From contig NZ_JACHXJ010000006.1 of the NCBI RefSeq assembly GCF_014192015.1, forward strand, positions 310,001-374,000: a stretch of DNA of 64,000 bases. The letters are read 5' to 3'. The translations under genes and the position numbers were made by a program. The stretch comes from Paenibacillus rhizosphaerae (GTDB lineage Bacteria; Bacillota; Bacilli; Paenibacillales; Paenibacillaceae). The notes under the pieces were generated by a model, which had not been told where the DNA came from, searched no databases, and saw only the letters and a list, made by a program, of their open reading frames with translations. This document shows positions 41,518 through 49,176 of the stretch, piece after piece; the first letter of the stretch is position 1, and every line of letters starts with the position of its first letter.

Positions 41518-42384
41518 CTATTCAAATTTTAACTGGAGTGAATCACAAATTGGCATATAGCCTATCTTTTGATAGATGCTATTTGATGTGGGATTTGCTA
41601 AGTCCGTATATAAGACGCACTTAGTAAACCCTTTATCCAATGCAAGTTGGCTTATTTGCGCCACAATTGAAGTAGCGTAACCCTTCCTGCGTTCATATGG
41701 AGGGGTATATACAAATGCCACACCGATGGCCGTCTGCATTTCCCTTGTATATCCTGCCATAGAAACGGGTATCCCGTTGTCCTCTAAAATATAGAGTTTT
41801 TTCGATGCTATTCGGTAGAGGTAAGGGTCTGCATCTTGCGGTATGGACATTTCTGTTTTGCCATAACTCCCCGCTGCATAAAATGCTTCAGCCCAGTATG
41901 GGAAAAAGTGAATATCCTTTTCATCTAGCAATCGAACGACACCAACCTTTTGAATGTCTGGGTTTACTGCCGTAAGTTCATATATACGTTGGCTCATGGA
42001 TGTTTTAAAGGTTATTCCCTTGCGCAAGGTATATTCTGTGGCAAAATACTCTGCCAAGGTTTTTTCGGTTATCACACCTGGAATTTCACGGTCTTTCAGC
42101 CCATCTATCAGACAGTTTATAGCTTCTGGGTTAATGATGTTGTCTGTTGCATAAAGCGTAATATTGTGTGGAGGTGTCATTATGGCGGTAAGTTGTATGC
42201 CCTTAGCATCCGAAATAGTTGCCATAAGCCAATTTACAGGGTCACGCCAGTCTGTTTTGTCTTTTCCTTCATGCCCAATGATGATATTGCCAAGAGGAAT
42301 CAAATTTTGTGCTTCATGACGCATCAACACATCATAGGTATCATTGTAGAACTCATGCACATCCGTATACAACTTGAATTGCAT
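41518..42384 (-). CDS. GNAT-family acetyltransferase (two-domain, AT-rich)
   Basis: A 288-residue protein. The C-terminal domain has the acetyl-CoA loop YERRKGYATSIVAQISQLA followed by CVLYTDLANPTSNSIYQKIGY. The N-terminal half resembles a second, degenerate GNAT fold. Base composition is clearly more AT-rich than the neighbouring genes, which suggests acquisition. AAAGGGTGATATTGCA precedes ATG 42384. It is the first complete gene downstream of a T-box leader, with an interrupted mini-ORF in between. Substrate unknown; amino-acid or antibiotic acetylation are possible. Confidence 0.85.
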   Translation of the reverse strand: MQFKLYTDVHEFYNDTYDVLMRHEAQNLIPLGNIIIGHEGKDKTDWRDPVNWLMATISDAKGIQLTAIMTPPHNITLYATDNIINPEAINCLIDGLKDREIPGVITEKTLAEYFATEYTLRKGITFKTSMSQRIYELTAVNPDIQKVGVVRLLDEKDIHFFPYWAEAFYAAGSYGKTEMSIPQDADPYLYRIASKKLYILEDNGIPVSMAGYTREMQTAIGVAFVYTPPYERRKGYATSIVAQISQLALDKGFTKCVLYTDLANPTSNSIYQKIGYMPICDSLQLKFE

Positions 42385-42427
42385 TGCAATATCACCCTTT
42401 CATCCGCTCAGCGTTTTTCCATATTTC

Positions 42428-42550
42428 TTATACTAATCGTTCTTTCTTACGGTTTGCTGATTTTTCGCCTGCCAATTTCCCCAAAGCCTCAGCATCCTCA
42501 AATTCAAGTTGTCGCAATGCCTAACGTTCTGTAACCATCAATTTACTCAT
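42428..42550 (-). pseudogene. Interrupted 40-codon ORF between T-box and GNAT gene
   Basis: GGAGGTTATCGA precedes ATG 42550. The reading MSKLMVTER meets a TAG and continues in the same frame as ALRQLEFEDAEALGKLAGEK and SANRKKERLV to a TAA. Reverting TAG to CAG would give one 40-residue charged helical peptide. The gene is either inactivated by one mutation or is a leader peptide of nine codons. Confidence 0.45.
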
Positions 42551-42589
42551 TCGATAACCTCCAATTTAATAATTAATTTATGAAGACGC

Positions 42590-42853
42590 AAAAAAACCCC
42601 ATCCCGTTAGGGACGGAGTTGCTCCGCGTTACCACCCTGATTGACGTTTATAATAAACGCCCTCTTAGCCATCGTCCAACAACGATGCTTCTTTGTAACG
42701 GTAGAATCCCGGGCCCATCTACTATCATTCGGGGGCCAGCTCTGAGGTGATTTTTGGATTCGGATATCCGCTGCCTCGCACCAACCGGCAGTTCTCTGAA
42801 CGGCATTTCCGGATCTACTTGTCCTCTTCGTCGCTTCTGTAAGCAATGTAATT
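42590..42853 (-). promoter_or_regulatory. T-box riboswitch, probably for tRNA-Ile
   Basis: The minus strand carries AGGGTGGTAACGCGG (42638-42624), a T-box sequence with one change from the usual AGGGTGGNACCGCG, followed by the terminator CCGTCCC/GGGATGG with seven U (to 42590). Upstream, Stem I is recognisable: GAGG-ACAAGTA on the 5' side pairs with AAAAATCA-CCTC on the 3' side, leaving ATC in the specifier position (Ile), and the distal loop region GCCGGTTGGTGCGAGGCAGC is present. T-boxes sense uncharged tRNA and allow readthrough. The gene that follows is an interrupted mini-ORF and then a GNAT gene, not a synthetase or an amino-acid gene. Confidence 0.88.
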
Positions 42854-42859
42854 AGATAC

Positions 42860-42888
42860 ACTATAATATCAATGGAATATTCTGTCAA
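42860..42888 (-). promoter_or_regulatory. Promoter of the T-box transcript
   Basis: TTGACA and TATAGT, 17 bases apart on the minus strand. Confidence 0.85.
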
Positions 42889-43140
42889 TAGAGAAAATCT
42901 TAATTGACTTCCTTTTTCTGTCTGGTAATTCAATGCCGAAACAAGTACTAATTCAGACATATATGACAAGGTGGACGGGGCTTTTTCTTTGTCCAGGCGC
43001 TGATTCCCCTCGCCCTTCACGATCGTGATCGAGTGCATCCCCCTATGTCCCTTTCTAGCGTTTCCCTGGCCCGAAACCTAACACATATATACAATCCATC
43101 CCCCGCAAGGAATTCCACAAAAAAACCTGCCCTTATTTAG

Positions 43141-43156
43141 GGTACGGTTCTCCGCG
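43141..43156. repeat. Direct repeat, right copy
   Basis: Identical 16 bases to 41239-41254. Confidence 0.6.
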
Positions 43157-43188
43157 GTTGATCTTAAAGTATCCTCCCTTTTACAAAT

Positions 43189-43230
43189 ACAGCAGCCTGC
43201 TAAATTGCCGGCTGCTGTTGTGTTGTTTTT
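43189..43230. terminator. Hairpin after the MFS gene
   Basis: ACAGCAGCC and GGCTGCTGT pair over 12 bases; the T-run is better on the plus strand. Confidence 0.5.
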
Positions 43231-43278
43231 AAGCTAATTGTTCTCCATAAGCTTTATTAACTCAGTCAGATCTAAAAA

Positions 43279-44502
43279 TTAGGCTCGGATTTGAGCTTGC
43301 TGTGATGCTTCATGCGGAGCTTTTCTTACCAGTCCGAAATAAGCGAGCATGGCCGCCGTGCTCGTCGCTAAAATAATCAGGCCTAGCGGAACGGCGGTAT
43401 TTTCACCGGCGATCCCAACCATAGGAGCAACCACCGCACCTAGCAGAAAAGGGATAACCCCCAGGAGCGCGGCAGCACTTCCCGCCATATTAGCCTGTCT
43501 TTCCATGGCAAGCGGAAATGCCGCAGTGGATGTAATGCCGATGGAGCAAACAAAGAAAAACAGCGGGATGACCAAGGCGAACAGCGGACCATGGAATACA
43601 GCGACCACTAAAACGACGATGCTTGCCGATAAGGCTACCCATAGGCCAAACAGCAGAAAAGTCTGTTCGGATATGCGGTGCGCCATTCGTCCCACTAATT
43701 GCGATCCTATAATCAAGCTGATACCATTCGATCCGAAAAGCAAGGCGAAAACGGCCGGTGTGACGCCATAAATATTTTGATAGATAAAAGGCGTCCCTGA
43801 AACATAAGCAAAGACACCGGCGATCATAATTCCCTGTGCCAGCATGTACCCGACGAATTGGCGGTCACGCAAGAGATGTCCGTAGCTGCGCAGCTGGTTT
43901 GCAAAGTTGGGTTTCTCGCGTCTTTCCGTGGGGAGTGTCTCCTGCAAACGCCATTTTGTCATTGCCCACAAGTAAATGCCCAGCAGGGAAAGCGCGATAA
44001 ACACGCCGATCCAAGTCGTGAACGAAAGAATGCCGCTGCCTGCAATCGGTGCAGCAAGTGGACCCAAATTACCTACGAGCAGCAGTAAAGAGAAAAATTT
44101 AGTGAGTTCGTGACCGCTGTACAGGTCGCGGGCTATGGCTCGCGAGATGACGATTCCTGCGGAAGCGGCAAACCCTTGGGCAAACCGGAATAGGATGAGC
44201 AATCCAATATTGGGTGCGAATGCGCAAGCTAACGAGGAGATGATATACACGGCCATGGAAATCAGCAGCGGATTCCGCCTGCCATACACATCGCTTAGCG
44301 AGCCCATCACGAGCTGACCTATGCCTAGTCCAAGCAAACAAGCCGTCAGGCTAAACTGGACGAGTGACGCGCTCGTATTGAAATTTTGAGCGATTTCAGG
44401 AAATGCCGGTAAATACATATCAATCGTAAACGGGCCTAACGTCGAAAATAAACCCAGCAACAAAGCCAGGCCGAAAACATTCGGTGCATTATTTGTTCTC
44501 AT
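43279..44502 (-). CDS. MFS drug exporter, Bcr/CflA family
   Basis: A 407-residue membrane protein with 12 predicted helices. The loop motif GSLSDVYGRRNPLLIS between helices 2 and 3 and the early TIDMYLPAFPEIAQ are characteristic of the Bcr/CflA drug/H+ antiporter family. ATG 44502 is preferred; a TTG six codons earlier coincides with the ribosome site. A MerR-type promoter with 19-bp spacer lies about 150 bases upstream, so expression is probably induced by a drug or thiol-reactive compound sensed by a MerR protein encoded elsewhere. Confidence 0.9.
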   Translation of the reverse strand: MRTNNAPNVFGLALLLGLFSTLGPFTIDMYLPAFPEIAQNFNTSASLVQFSLTACLLGLGIGQLVMGSLSDVYGRRNPLLISMAVYIISSLACAFAPNIGLLILFRFAQGFAASAGIVISRAIARDLYSGHELTKFFSLLLLVGNLGPLAAPIAGSGILSFTTWIGVFIALSLLGIYLWAMTKWRLQETLPTERREKPNFANQLRSYGHLLRDRQFVGYMLAQGIMIAGVFAYVSGTPFIYQNIYGVTPAVFALLFGSNGISLIIGSQLVGRMAHRISEQTFLLFGLWVALSASIVVLVVAVFHGPLFALVIPLFFFVCSIGITSTAAFPLAMERQANMAGSAAALLGVIPFLLGAVVAPMVGIAGENTAVPLGLIILATSTAAMLAYFGLVRKAPHEASQQAQIRA

Positions 44503-44648
44503 TATGAGTTGAATCTCCAATTCTAGTATGGTTTCTATTTACTGAATAAACATTTTTCCAAACATGTCCGATTGTGCGGCTTATGTTTTCTCCAATCTCC
44601 TTTCCTAGTCTTTGTTAGATCGACTGCGATTCCTTGATGTTTAGTTGA

Positions 44649-44679
44649 AGTATAAGGCCTAGAGTTAACTGTAAGTCAA
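44649..44679 (-). promoter_or_regulatory. MerR-type promoter of the MFS gene
   Basis: On the minus strand TTGACT (44679-44674) and TATACT (44654-44649) are 19 bases apart, the overlong spacing of MerR-controlled promoters, and the spacer carries the dyad CTTACAGTTAACTCTAG, close to the CTTGAGTTAACTCTAAG-like sites of AdhR/NmlR-type regulators. Confidence 0.75.
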
Positions 44680-44700
44680 GGATTATTGTTAATAAGCATA

Positions 44701-44757
44701 AAAAAAACCTCCTATTAGAGCTTTATTGCTAGCTTTCTTCTAATAGAGGGTTTTAGA
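44701..44757 (-). terminator. Terminator of the ParB-like gene
   Basis: AACCCTCTATTAGA and TCTAATAGGAGGTT pair with one bulge, then eight T on the minus strand. Confidence 0.8.
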
Positions 44758-44767
44758 ACTTAGTTCT

Positions 44768-45142
44768 TCATTGAATCACATCCGCCGTCGGCAATGGAAT
44801 ATACACGGCATCAATTTCACTTTTTTCATCCATTAATGCTTTTGCAATTCGATGTCCCCCATCAATTAATTGTCCGTCTGAACATAATAATATGGGGTAC
44901 TCCATGTTGGCGTTGATAATCCGCTGACAATGAAGCGCAACATTGCGTATCGTTGGAATGGGTGTCCTCCTGCTATCTGCAAACCAACAATCCTGATCCA
45001 GTTCCTTTATTGAATCAATACTGATTTTATGAACGGGCAAGTTTTTGGATAACTCCCATAGTTTCTCTACATCCCAGAAATGTCGCCTTCCGTCAATCAT
45101 CCTTCCGTGAATATGTTTCATTCGTGAAAGTAACTCTTCCAC
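44768..45142 (-). CDS. ParB/sulfiredoxin-fold-like hypothetical protein
   Basis: A 124-residue protein with GTG start after GAGGTGATT. The segment PILLCSDGQLIDGGHRIAKALM contains the DGGHR motif of ParB/Srx-like nucleotide-binding folds, in which a small-molecule or nucleotide pocket is built around Asp-Gly-x-His-Arg. It is too short for chromosome partitioning. Neighbours give no clue. AT-richer than the average of the window. Confidence 0.55.
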   Translation of the reverse strand: MEELLSRMKHIHGRMIDGRRHFWDVEKLWELSKNLPVHKISIDSIKELDQDCWFADSRRTPIPTIRNVALHCQRIINANMEYPILLCSDGQLIDGGHRIAKALMDEKSEIDAVYIPLPTADVIQ

Positions 45143-45356
45143 AATAAATCACCTCGGTTTTTCATCATATCAATAGACGATAGGGATGTTTAGTTCGTTC
45201 AGAACAGGCAAACATACCTCGGCTACGGCACGACGGCTGCCAGCGAGTTCTAAATTATTTCTTTCCTGTTAGGCACGGTTCATCATTACTTGGAAACCAT
45301 CCTCTCACCTGACGCAGCCGGCGTTGAACTAACGCTTCCTGTTAATGGAAAGCCGC
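45143..45356. other. Spacer with repeat remnant
   Basis: Contains TTGAACTAACG (45325-45335), the inverted copy of the word at 15471-15481, followed by similar flanks. No gene seen. Confidence 0.3.
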
Positions 45357-45701
45357 TCATGTCTTAGGTTGATTTTTTACTCCCCACTCGCATAACCCTT
45401 CCAAAACGGGTAATAGTGTTTCCGCTTGATCTGTAAGACTGTACTCGACTTTTGGAGGAACTTGAGGATACTCTTTCCGCTTCACCATCCCATCTGCTTC
45501 CAATTCTTTAAGTTGTGAACTCAATGTCTTAAAAGTAATAGCTCCGATCTGTCTCTTCAGGTCATTAAAACGAACCGGTTGATTTTCCGCCAGGAGGTAG
45601 ATAATTACCATTTTCCACTTGCCGCCAATAACGGATAATGTGTATCCAAAAGGTGTGTCCTGAATATTTTTAACTTTGCCTTTATACTCAGCCATGCTCA
45701 T
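45357..45701 (-). CDS. HxlR-family regulator
   Basis: A 114-residue winged-helix regulator with the HxlR core IGGKWKMVIIYLLAENQPVRF, LKRQIGAITFKTLSSQLKEL and VPPKVEYSLT. ATG 45701 follows AAAGGATAGTGCAAAC; residues upstream of it are not homologous. It is divergent from the RidA gene, which is its likely target through the inverted repeat at 45721-45749. Confidence 0.9.
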   Translation of the reverse strand: MSMAEYKGKVKNIQDTPFGYTLSVIGGKWKMVIIYLLAENQPVRFNDLKRQIGAITFKTLSSQLKELEADGMVKRKEYPQVPPKVEYSLTDQAETLLPVLEGLCEWGVKNQPKT

Positions 45702-45720
45702 GTTTGCACTATCCTTTCTG

Positions 45721-45749
45721 ATAGTACCTATCAATAAAGTGCGTACTAT
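45721..45749. promoter_or_regulatory. Inverted repeat, candidate HxlR operator
   Basis: ATAGTAC and GTACTAT form perfect arms 15 bases apart between the divergent HxlR and RidA genes; paired TAC/GTA words are usual for this family. Confidence 0.55.
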
Positions 45750-45806
45750 ATTTTTATTTTTTCTCATCTTATACTTGCCTTACTTTGAAGTAAAGGAGAG
45801 AAAAAA

Positions 45807-46190
45807 ATGACTACAGTGAAAACCTACAATCACGATCTTTGGGATCACGGCATCACTCAGGGCTATAGCGTCAACGGCACCATTTACATTTCGGGGCAAT
45901 TTTCCCACGATACGGAGGGAGCGTTTGTTGGCGAGGGAGATATCGAAGCACAGACCCGTAAGACGCTGGAAAATCTGGATCGCGTGCTGGCGGGATTGGG
46001 TGTCACGAAGTCGAACCTGGCTTATGTAGAGATCTATCTGACAAACGCGCAAGAGCACTTCGAGCCTTGCATTCGGCTGTTCAAGGAATACATCGGACAA
46101 CACAGGCCGGCCGGTAGCTGCATCGGTGTAACATACCTGGCGTCTCCCGAGCAGCTGGTCGAAATCAGCGCCGTCGCACACACGAACTAA
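45807..46190 (+). CDS. RidA/YjgF/TdcF-family protein
   Basis: A 127-residue trimer-forming enamine/imine deaminase-like protein. It has the family features YSVNGTIYISGQFSHD, a TRKTLENLDRVLAGLG helix and the late RPAGSCIGVTYLASPEQLVEISAVA. The arginine that binds the substrate carboxylate in true RidA (near residue 105) is not in the standard context (RPAGSC), so it may be one of the non-deaminase subfamilies. AAAGGAGAG precedes the ATG. Divergent from HxlR. Confidence 0.85.
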   Translation: MTTVKTYNHDLWDHGITQGYSVNGTIYISGQFSHDTEGAFVGEGDIEAQTRKTLENLDRVLAGLGVTKSNLAYVEIYLTNAQEHFEPCIRLFKEYIGQHRPAGSCIGVTYLASPEQLVEISAVAHTN

Positions 46191-46220
46191 TTCGGCCACC
46201 TGACAGTTTAGCCATACTTG

Positions 46221-46449
46221 GTTTTTCAAAAAGACTGGACCCTCTATGCCCGGCTTCCGTCTTTTATTGAGCAGAGGCTGCCGGAGCGTCAGTGGACAAT
46301 GCGGGTAGATGAGTTAGCCTATTCCCAAATTGCCCGTCCGGAATGTGTGAACTGGAGAACGGTGAAAAAGCGCCTTCTGTGCTAACGGTTACTGCATTAG
46401 CAAAGGCGCTTCAAGCTAAGCCATTGGTTTTTATTAAAGGTATGGGACG
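46221..46449 (+). pseudogene. Decayed XRE-type regulator
   Basis: One frame encodes RLPSFIEQRLPERQWTMRVD and ELAYSQIA, the other continues with CELENGEKAPSVLTVTALAK and ALQAKP. Together they make one XRE helix-turn-helix domain broken by a frameshift near 46340 and missing internal residues. No start or ribosome site remains. Confidence 0.5.
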
Positions 46450-46466
46450 GATCGTTCCCCGGCTGT

Positions 46467-47513
46467 CTAGAGCAGCCGCATCCCCTGCGCAATCACCCCG
46501 TAAATCGGCTCCATCTTCGCCTCGTCCACACTGGCCATAGGCGAGATGGCACGGATTCGTTCCGCCAAACGGCTTCGCACAAGCGGAATATTCTGCAGCA
46601 CGCCTCCCTGCAAAATCAGGGCAAAGGGCTCTGCCGCTTCAGTCAATCCGATTCTTTCGATCACGGCCCGGGCCCCTAGAAACAACTCGTCGGCAGCAGC
46701 CTCGAGAATCATGCGCGCAGACGCGTCTCCCTCTTGCTCCGCTTCGCTCACGAGCTTGCTGAGCTCGGCTGTTCTCTCCACGCTGTATGCAGCGGAGTAG
46801 GCCCAGTTGAACAGTTCTTCTTCCGTTTGCAGCTTCAGATGATGCAGCAGCTTACCCGTTAGCGCCGTGGCACCGCCCCTTCCGTCATATCCGTGAAGTG
46901 CGGCAATAATGGCCTGCTTACCGATCCAATAGCCGCTGCCTTCATCGCCGACACGGTGGCCCCAGCCGCCTGCACGGGCACTTTTACCGCTCGCGTTGAT
47001 TCCGTACACGATCGAGCCGGTGCCGGCGATGATCAGGATGCCGGGGTCGCCGCCCGTGGCACCGAGTAGAGCGGCCACGCCATCATTCTCCACGAGGATG
47101 CGGTCGGCCTGCACCTGCGTGTTTCGAAGCGCTTCATAGACAAGCTCCTCAATCACCTGACGGTCATAATCGGTATCCAGGCCGGCTAGGCCGAACACCG
47201 CGCAGGTCACATGCAGCGGTACGTCTACTGTGACGCCAGGGGAAGGTTCTGCGACCTGAGAAGGGATAGGAGCAGCAGCCACGTCAAACGGAGACAGCGT
47301 ATTCCCTTTAACATCCAGCGCCGCCAGCTGCCTCTTGGCTTCCTTGATCGCACGCGTAAGCTCAAGCGCCGCGGCTTCGCGCCCTACTCCCTGGTAGTTG
47401 CATGATCCCGCACGCCCGCTCGCCAGCACCCGGCCCTCAGCGTCCGTAAGCACGGCCAGACACTTCGTTCCCCCGCCGTCAACGGCCAGAAGAGGAATGT
47501 TTGCCGTGTTCAT
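46467..47513 (-). CDS. BadF/BadG/BcrA-type sugar kinase (GlcNAc kinase-like)
   Basis: A 348-residue ATPase of the actin-like kinase fold. The phosphate-1 motif LLAVDGGGTKCLAVL is at the N-terminus, LVENDGVAALLGA and GILIIAGTGSIVYGI follow, and GGWGHRVGDEGSGYWIG is the hallmark of the BadF/BadG family that includes N-acetylglucosamine kinase. Expected to phosphorylate an amino sugar. A stretch near residues 75-100 is an insertion rich in Pro/Ala. The start overlaps the stop of the lyase-like gene by four bases, so it is the last gene of the large operon. Confidence 0.88.
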   Translation of the reverse strand: MNTANIPLLAVDGGGTKCLAVLTDAEGRVLASGRAGSCNYQGVGREAAALELTRAIKEAKRQLAALDVKGNTLSPFDVAAAPIPSQVAEPSPGVTVDVPLHVTCAVFGLAGLDTDYDRQVIEELVYEALRNTQVQADRILVENDGVAALLGATGGDPGILIIAGTGSIVYGINASGKSARAGGWGHRVGDEGSGYWIGKQAIIAALHGYDGRGGATALTGKLLHHLKLQTEEELFNWAYSAAYSVERTAELSKLVSEAEQEGDASARMILEAAADELFLGARAVIERIGLTEAAEPFALILQGGVLQNIPLVRSRLAERIRAISPMASVDEAKMEPIYGVIAQGMRLL

Positions 47514-49021
47514 CGGCTGCCGCTCCAGCCGGCCAGGATATCATCCAGGTTCTTCAGCGCTCCTTCCGCCTGCTTGCGGGCTGCATCCAGCCATTGCTCC
47601 TGAGTCTGCTGGCCCCCTTTCCGCTTCGCGATTACGCTTTGAATTTCTGAAGGAGCCGGCCCGCCGGGGAGCGTACGGATATCCACGAAATGAACCGGAT
47701 CCAGCGCCATTCGCAGCTGCTCCTCCGTCAGCGCGAGCTTCCGGCCGATGACCTGCAGTGCGATCTCGTTGACCAGTTCCAGCGTAATTTGGTTAGCGGC
47801 AAGTCCATCGGCGACGGCACGCTTCACGAGACGGCTTACGATATGATGGGAGCTCCGGAACGACAAACGGTCGGAGCGCACCAGCGTATCCGCAAGCTCG
47901 GTCACCGTGGCAAAGCTGCCCTCGGTCCGCTTCCGCAACACCTCCTTATTGACGTCCACAGTCCCGATGACGCAGGAGAGCAGACGATACATCCGTTCCA
48001 GCACCTTCAGCGCCTTCCAGGCATAAGGCTGCATGTCGTCCTCGGTATCGACGATATCGCCGAATGGCGTGTTGTGCATCATGGTCAGCACCGTTTGGGT
48101 ATTGCCGACGCAGCTGGAGAGAAGCGCACGCATATGCTCGAACGATACCGGGTTTCTTTTCTGCGGCATGATCGAGCTGATCTGCACGTAAGGATCGGCC
48201 ACGCGCAGCATGCCGAATTCCTGCGTGCACCACAGCAGGAAATCCTGCGACGATCTGCCCAGATTAATCGCGGCCAGCTGCACGGCCGTCATCGTCTCGC
48301 CGACGTAATCGGCACCGCCGATCGCGTCGTAGGAGTTATAGATCAGCTCGTTGAAGCCAAGCAGCTCCTTCACCCGCTCCCTGCTGATAGCGAAGCCGGA
48401 AGTGGTCAGTGCCGCCGCTCCCATACTGCTTCGGTTGCAGTTGGCATAAGCCGCCTGCAGCCGGCGGATGTCGCGGTCCAAAGAGTCCGCCATCGCCAGA
48501 ATATAGTGGGCCAACGTCGTCGGCTGCGCCTGCTGCGTATGCGTGTACCCGATCATGATCGTGTCTTTATGCTCCTCTGCAAACGAAAGCAGCTGACTCT
48601 TGAGCGCAAGGGCTCCGCGAAGCGTCACGAGCAGCTTCTCCCGCAGCACGATCCGGTAAATCGCGATGCCCATATCATTGCGGCTGCGGGCCAGATGCAG
48701 ATTGTCGGCAATGTCTCCGGCCGCTGCATGCAGCTCATGCTCAACCTGGAAAAACAGGTCCTCGAATTGTCCCGTATATTCCGCTTGGCGCAGCCCCTCC
48801 AGATCAAGGCCGCGGATGGCCGACGCGATTTGGAGGGCTTCTTCCCCGCTTACGAGTCCTTGCTCCTTCAGCATGATTAGATGCGCTTTGTTGATCGCCA
48901 TCATCGCCCCGAGCAGGCTGTTCTTCGCTTCATCGAAAGCAGGCTCGAGCACGGCTTCCGTATAGGTACGTCCCGGAAAATGTCCGCCTTCCCGCTCCAA
49001 AATCTGTTCCCGATTCCTCAT
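47510..49021 (-). CDS. Argininosuccinate-lyase-like enzyme of the fumarase superfamily
   Basis: A 503-residue protein of the aspartase/fumarase superfamily. All three conserved regions are present: LHLARSRNDMG (109-118), GYTHTQQAQPTTLAHY with Thr160/His161, and the signature SSIMPQKRNP (282-291) with the catalytic serine loop. It is longer than housekeeping ArgH (about 460) and the usual GSGALAG of ArgH reads GAAALTTSG. No arginine gene is near; it is coupled to a sugar kinase (ATGA overlap) and follows a PIG-L deacetylase in a transporter operon. It probably removes fumarate or a similar acid from a nitrogen- or oxygen-linked conjugate rather than making arginine. Confidence 0.85.
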   Translation of the reverse strand: MRNREQILEREGGHFPGRTYTEAVLEPAFDEAKNSLLGAMMAINKAHLIMLKEQGLVSGEEALQIASAIRGLDLEGLRQAEYTGQFEDLFFQVEHELHAAAGDIADNLHLARSRNDMGIAIYRIVLREKLLVTLRGALALKSQLLSFAEEHKDTIMIGYTHTQQAQPTTLAHYILAMADSLDRDIRRLQAAYANCNRSSMGAAALTTSGFAISRERVKELLGFNELIYNSYDAIGGADYVGETMTAVQLAAINLGRSSQDFLLWCTQEFGMLRVADPYVQISSIMPQKRNPVSFEHMRALLSSCVGNTQTVLTMMHNTPFGDIVDTEDDMQPYAWKALKVLERMYRLLSCVIGTVDVNKEVLRKRTEGSFATVTELADTLVRSDRLSFRSSHHIVSRLVKRAVADGLAANQITLELVNEIALQVIGRKLALTEEQLRMALDPVHFVDIRTLPGGPAPSEIQSVIAKRKGGQQTQEQWLDAARKQAEGALKNLDDILAGWSGSR

Positions 49022-49176
49022 GTTGCCCCAGTCCCCTCCATGGTTTGATTTATGTACGCAGCCATAGTCTTTATCCGTTTAAAAATCAGGGTACGGCGCG
49101 AAGCCTGTCGCTCCGCGCCATCCCTTTCAAGCTTAATTCCTTCAATCGTCCATCCTGCATTCCAGCTCTATATCCA

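Larger units (their letters stand above)
42889..43278. other. Spacer upstream of the T-box
   Basis: Contains the second GGTACGGTTCTCCGCG repeat and a hairpin at 43189-43218. A minus-strand ATG at 43038 opens a 143-codon reading, but most of it is the T-box in another frame, so no gene is called. Confidence 0.35.

Noticed and set aside
42607..43038. A 143-codon minus-strand reading across the T-box
   Set aside because: Two thirds of it coincide with the structured T-box leader, whose own promoter lies inside the reading.
47690..48880. A 396-codon plus-strand open reading opposite the lyase-like gene
   Set aside because: It is rich in His, Arg and Gln, has no ribosome site or domain, and lies entirely antisense to a gene with clear family motifs. 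The same applies to plus-strand readings at 50710-51651 and 51913-53286 opposite the deacetylase and permease genes.
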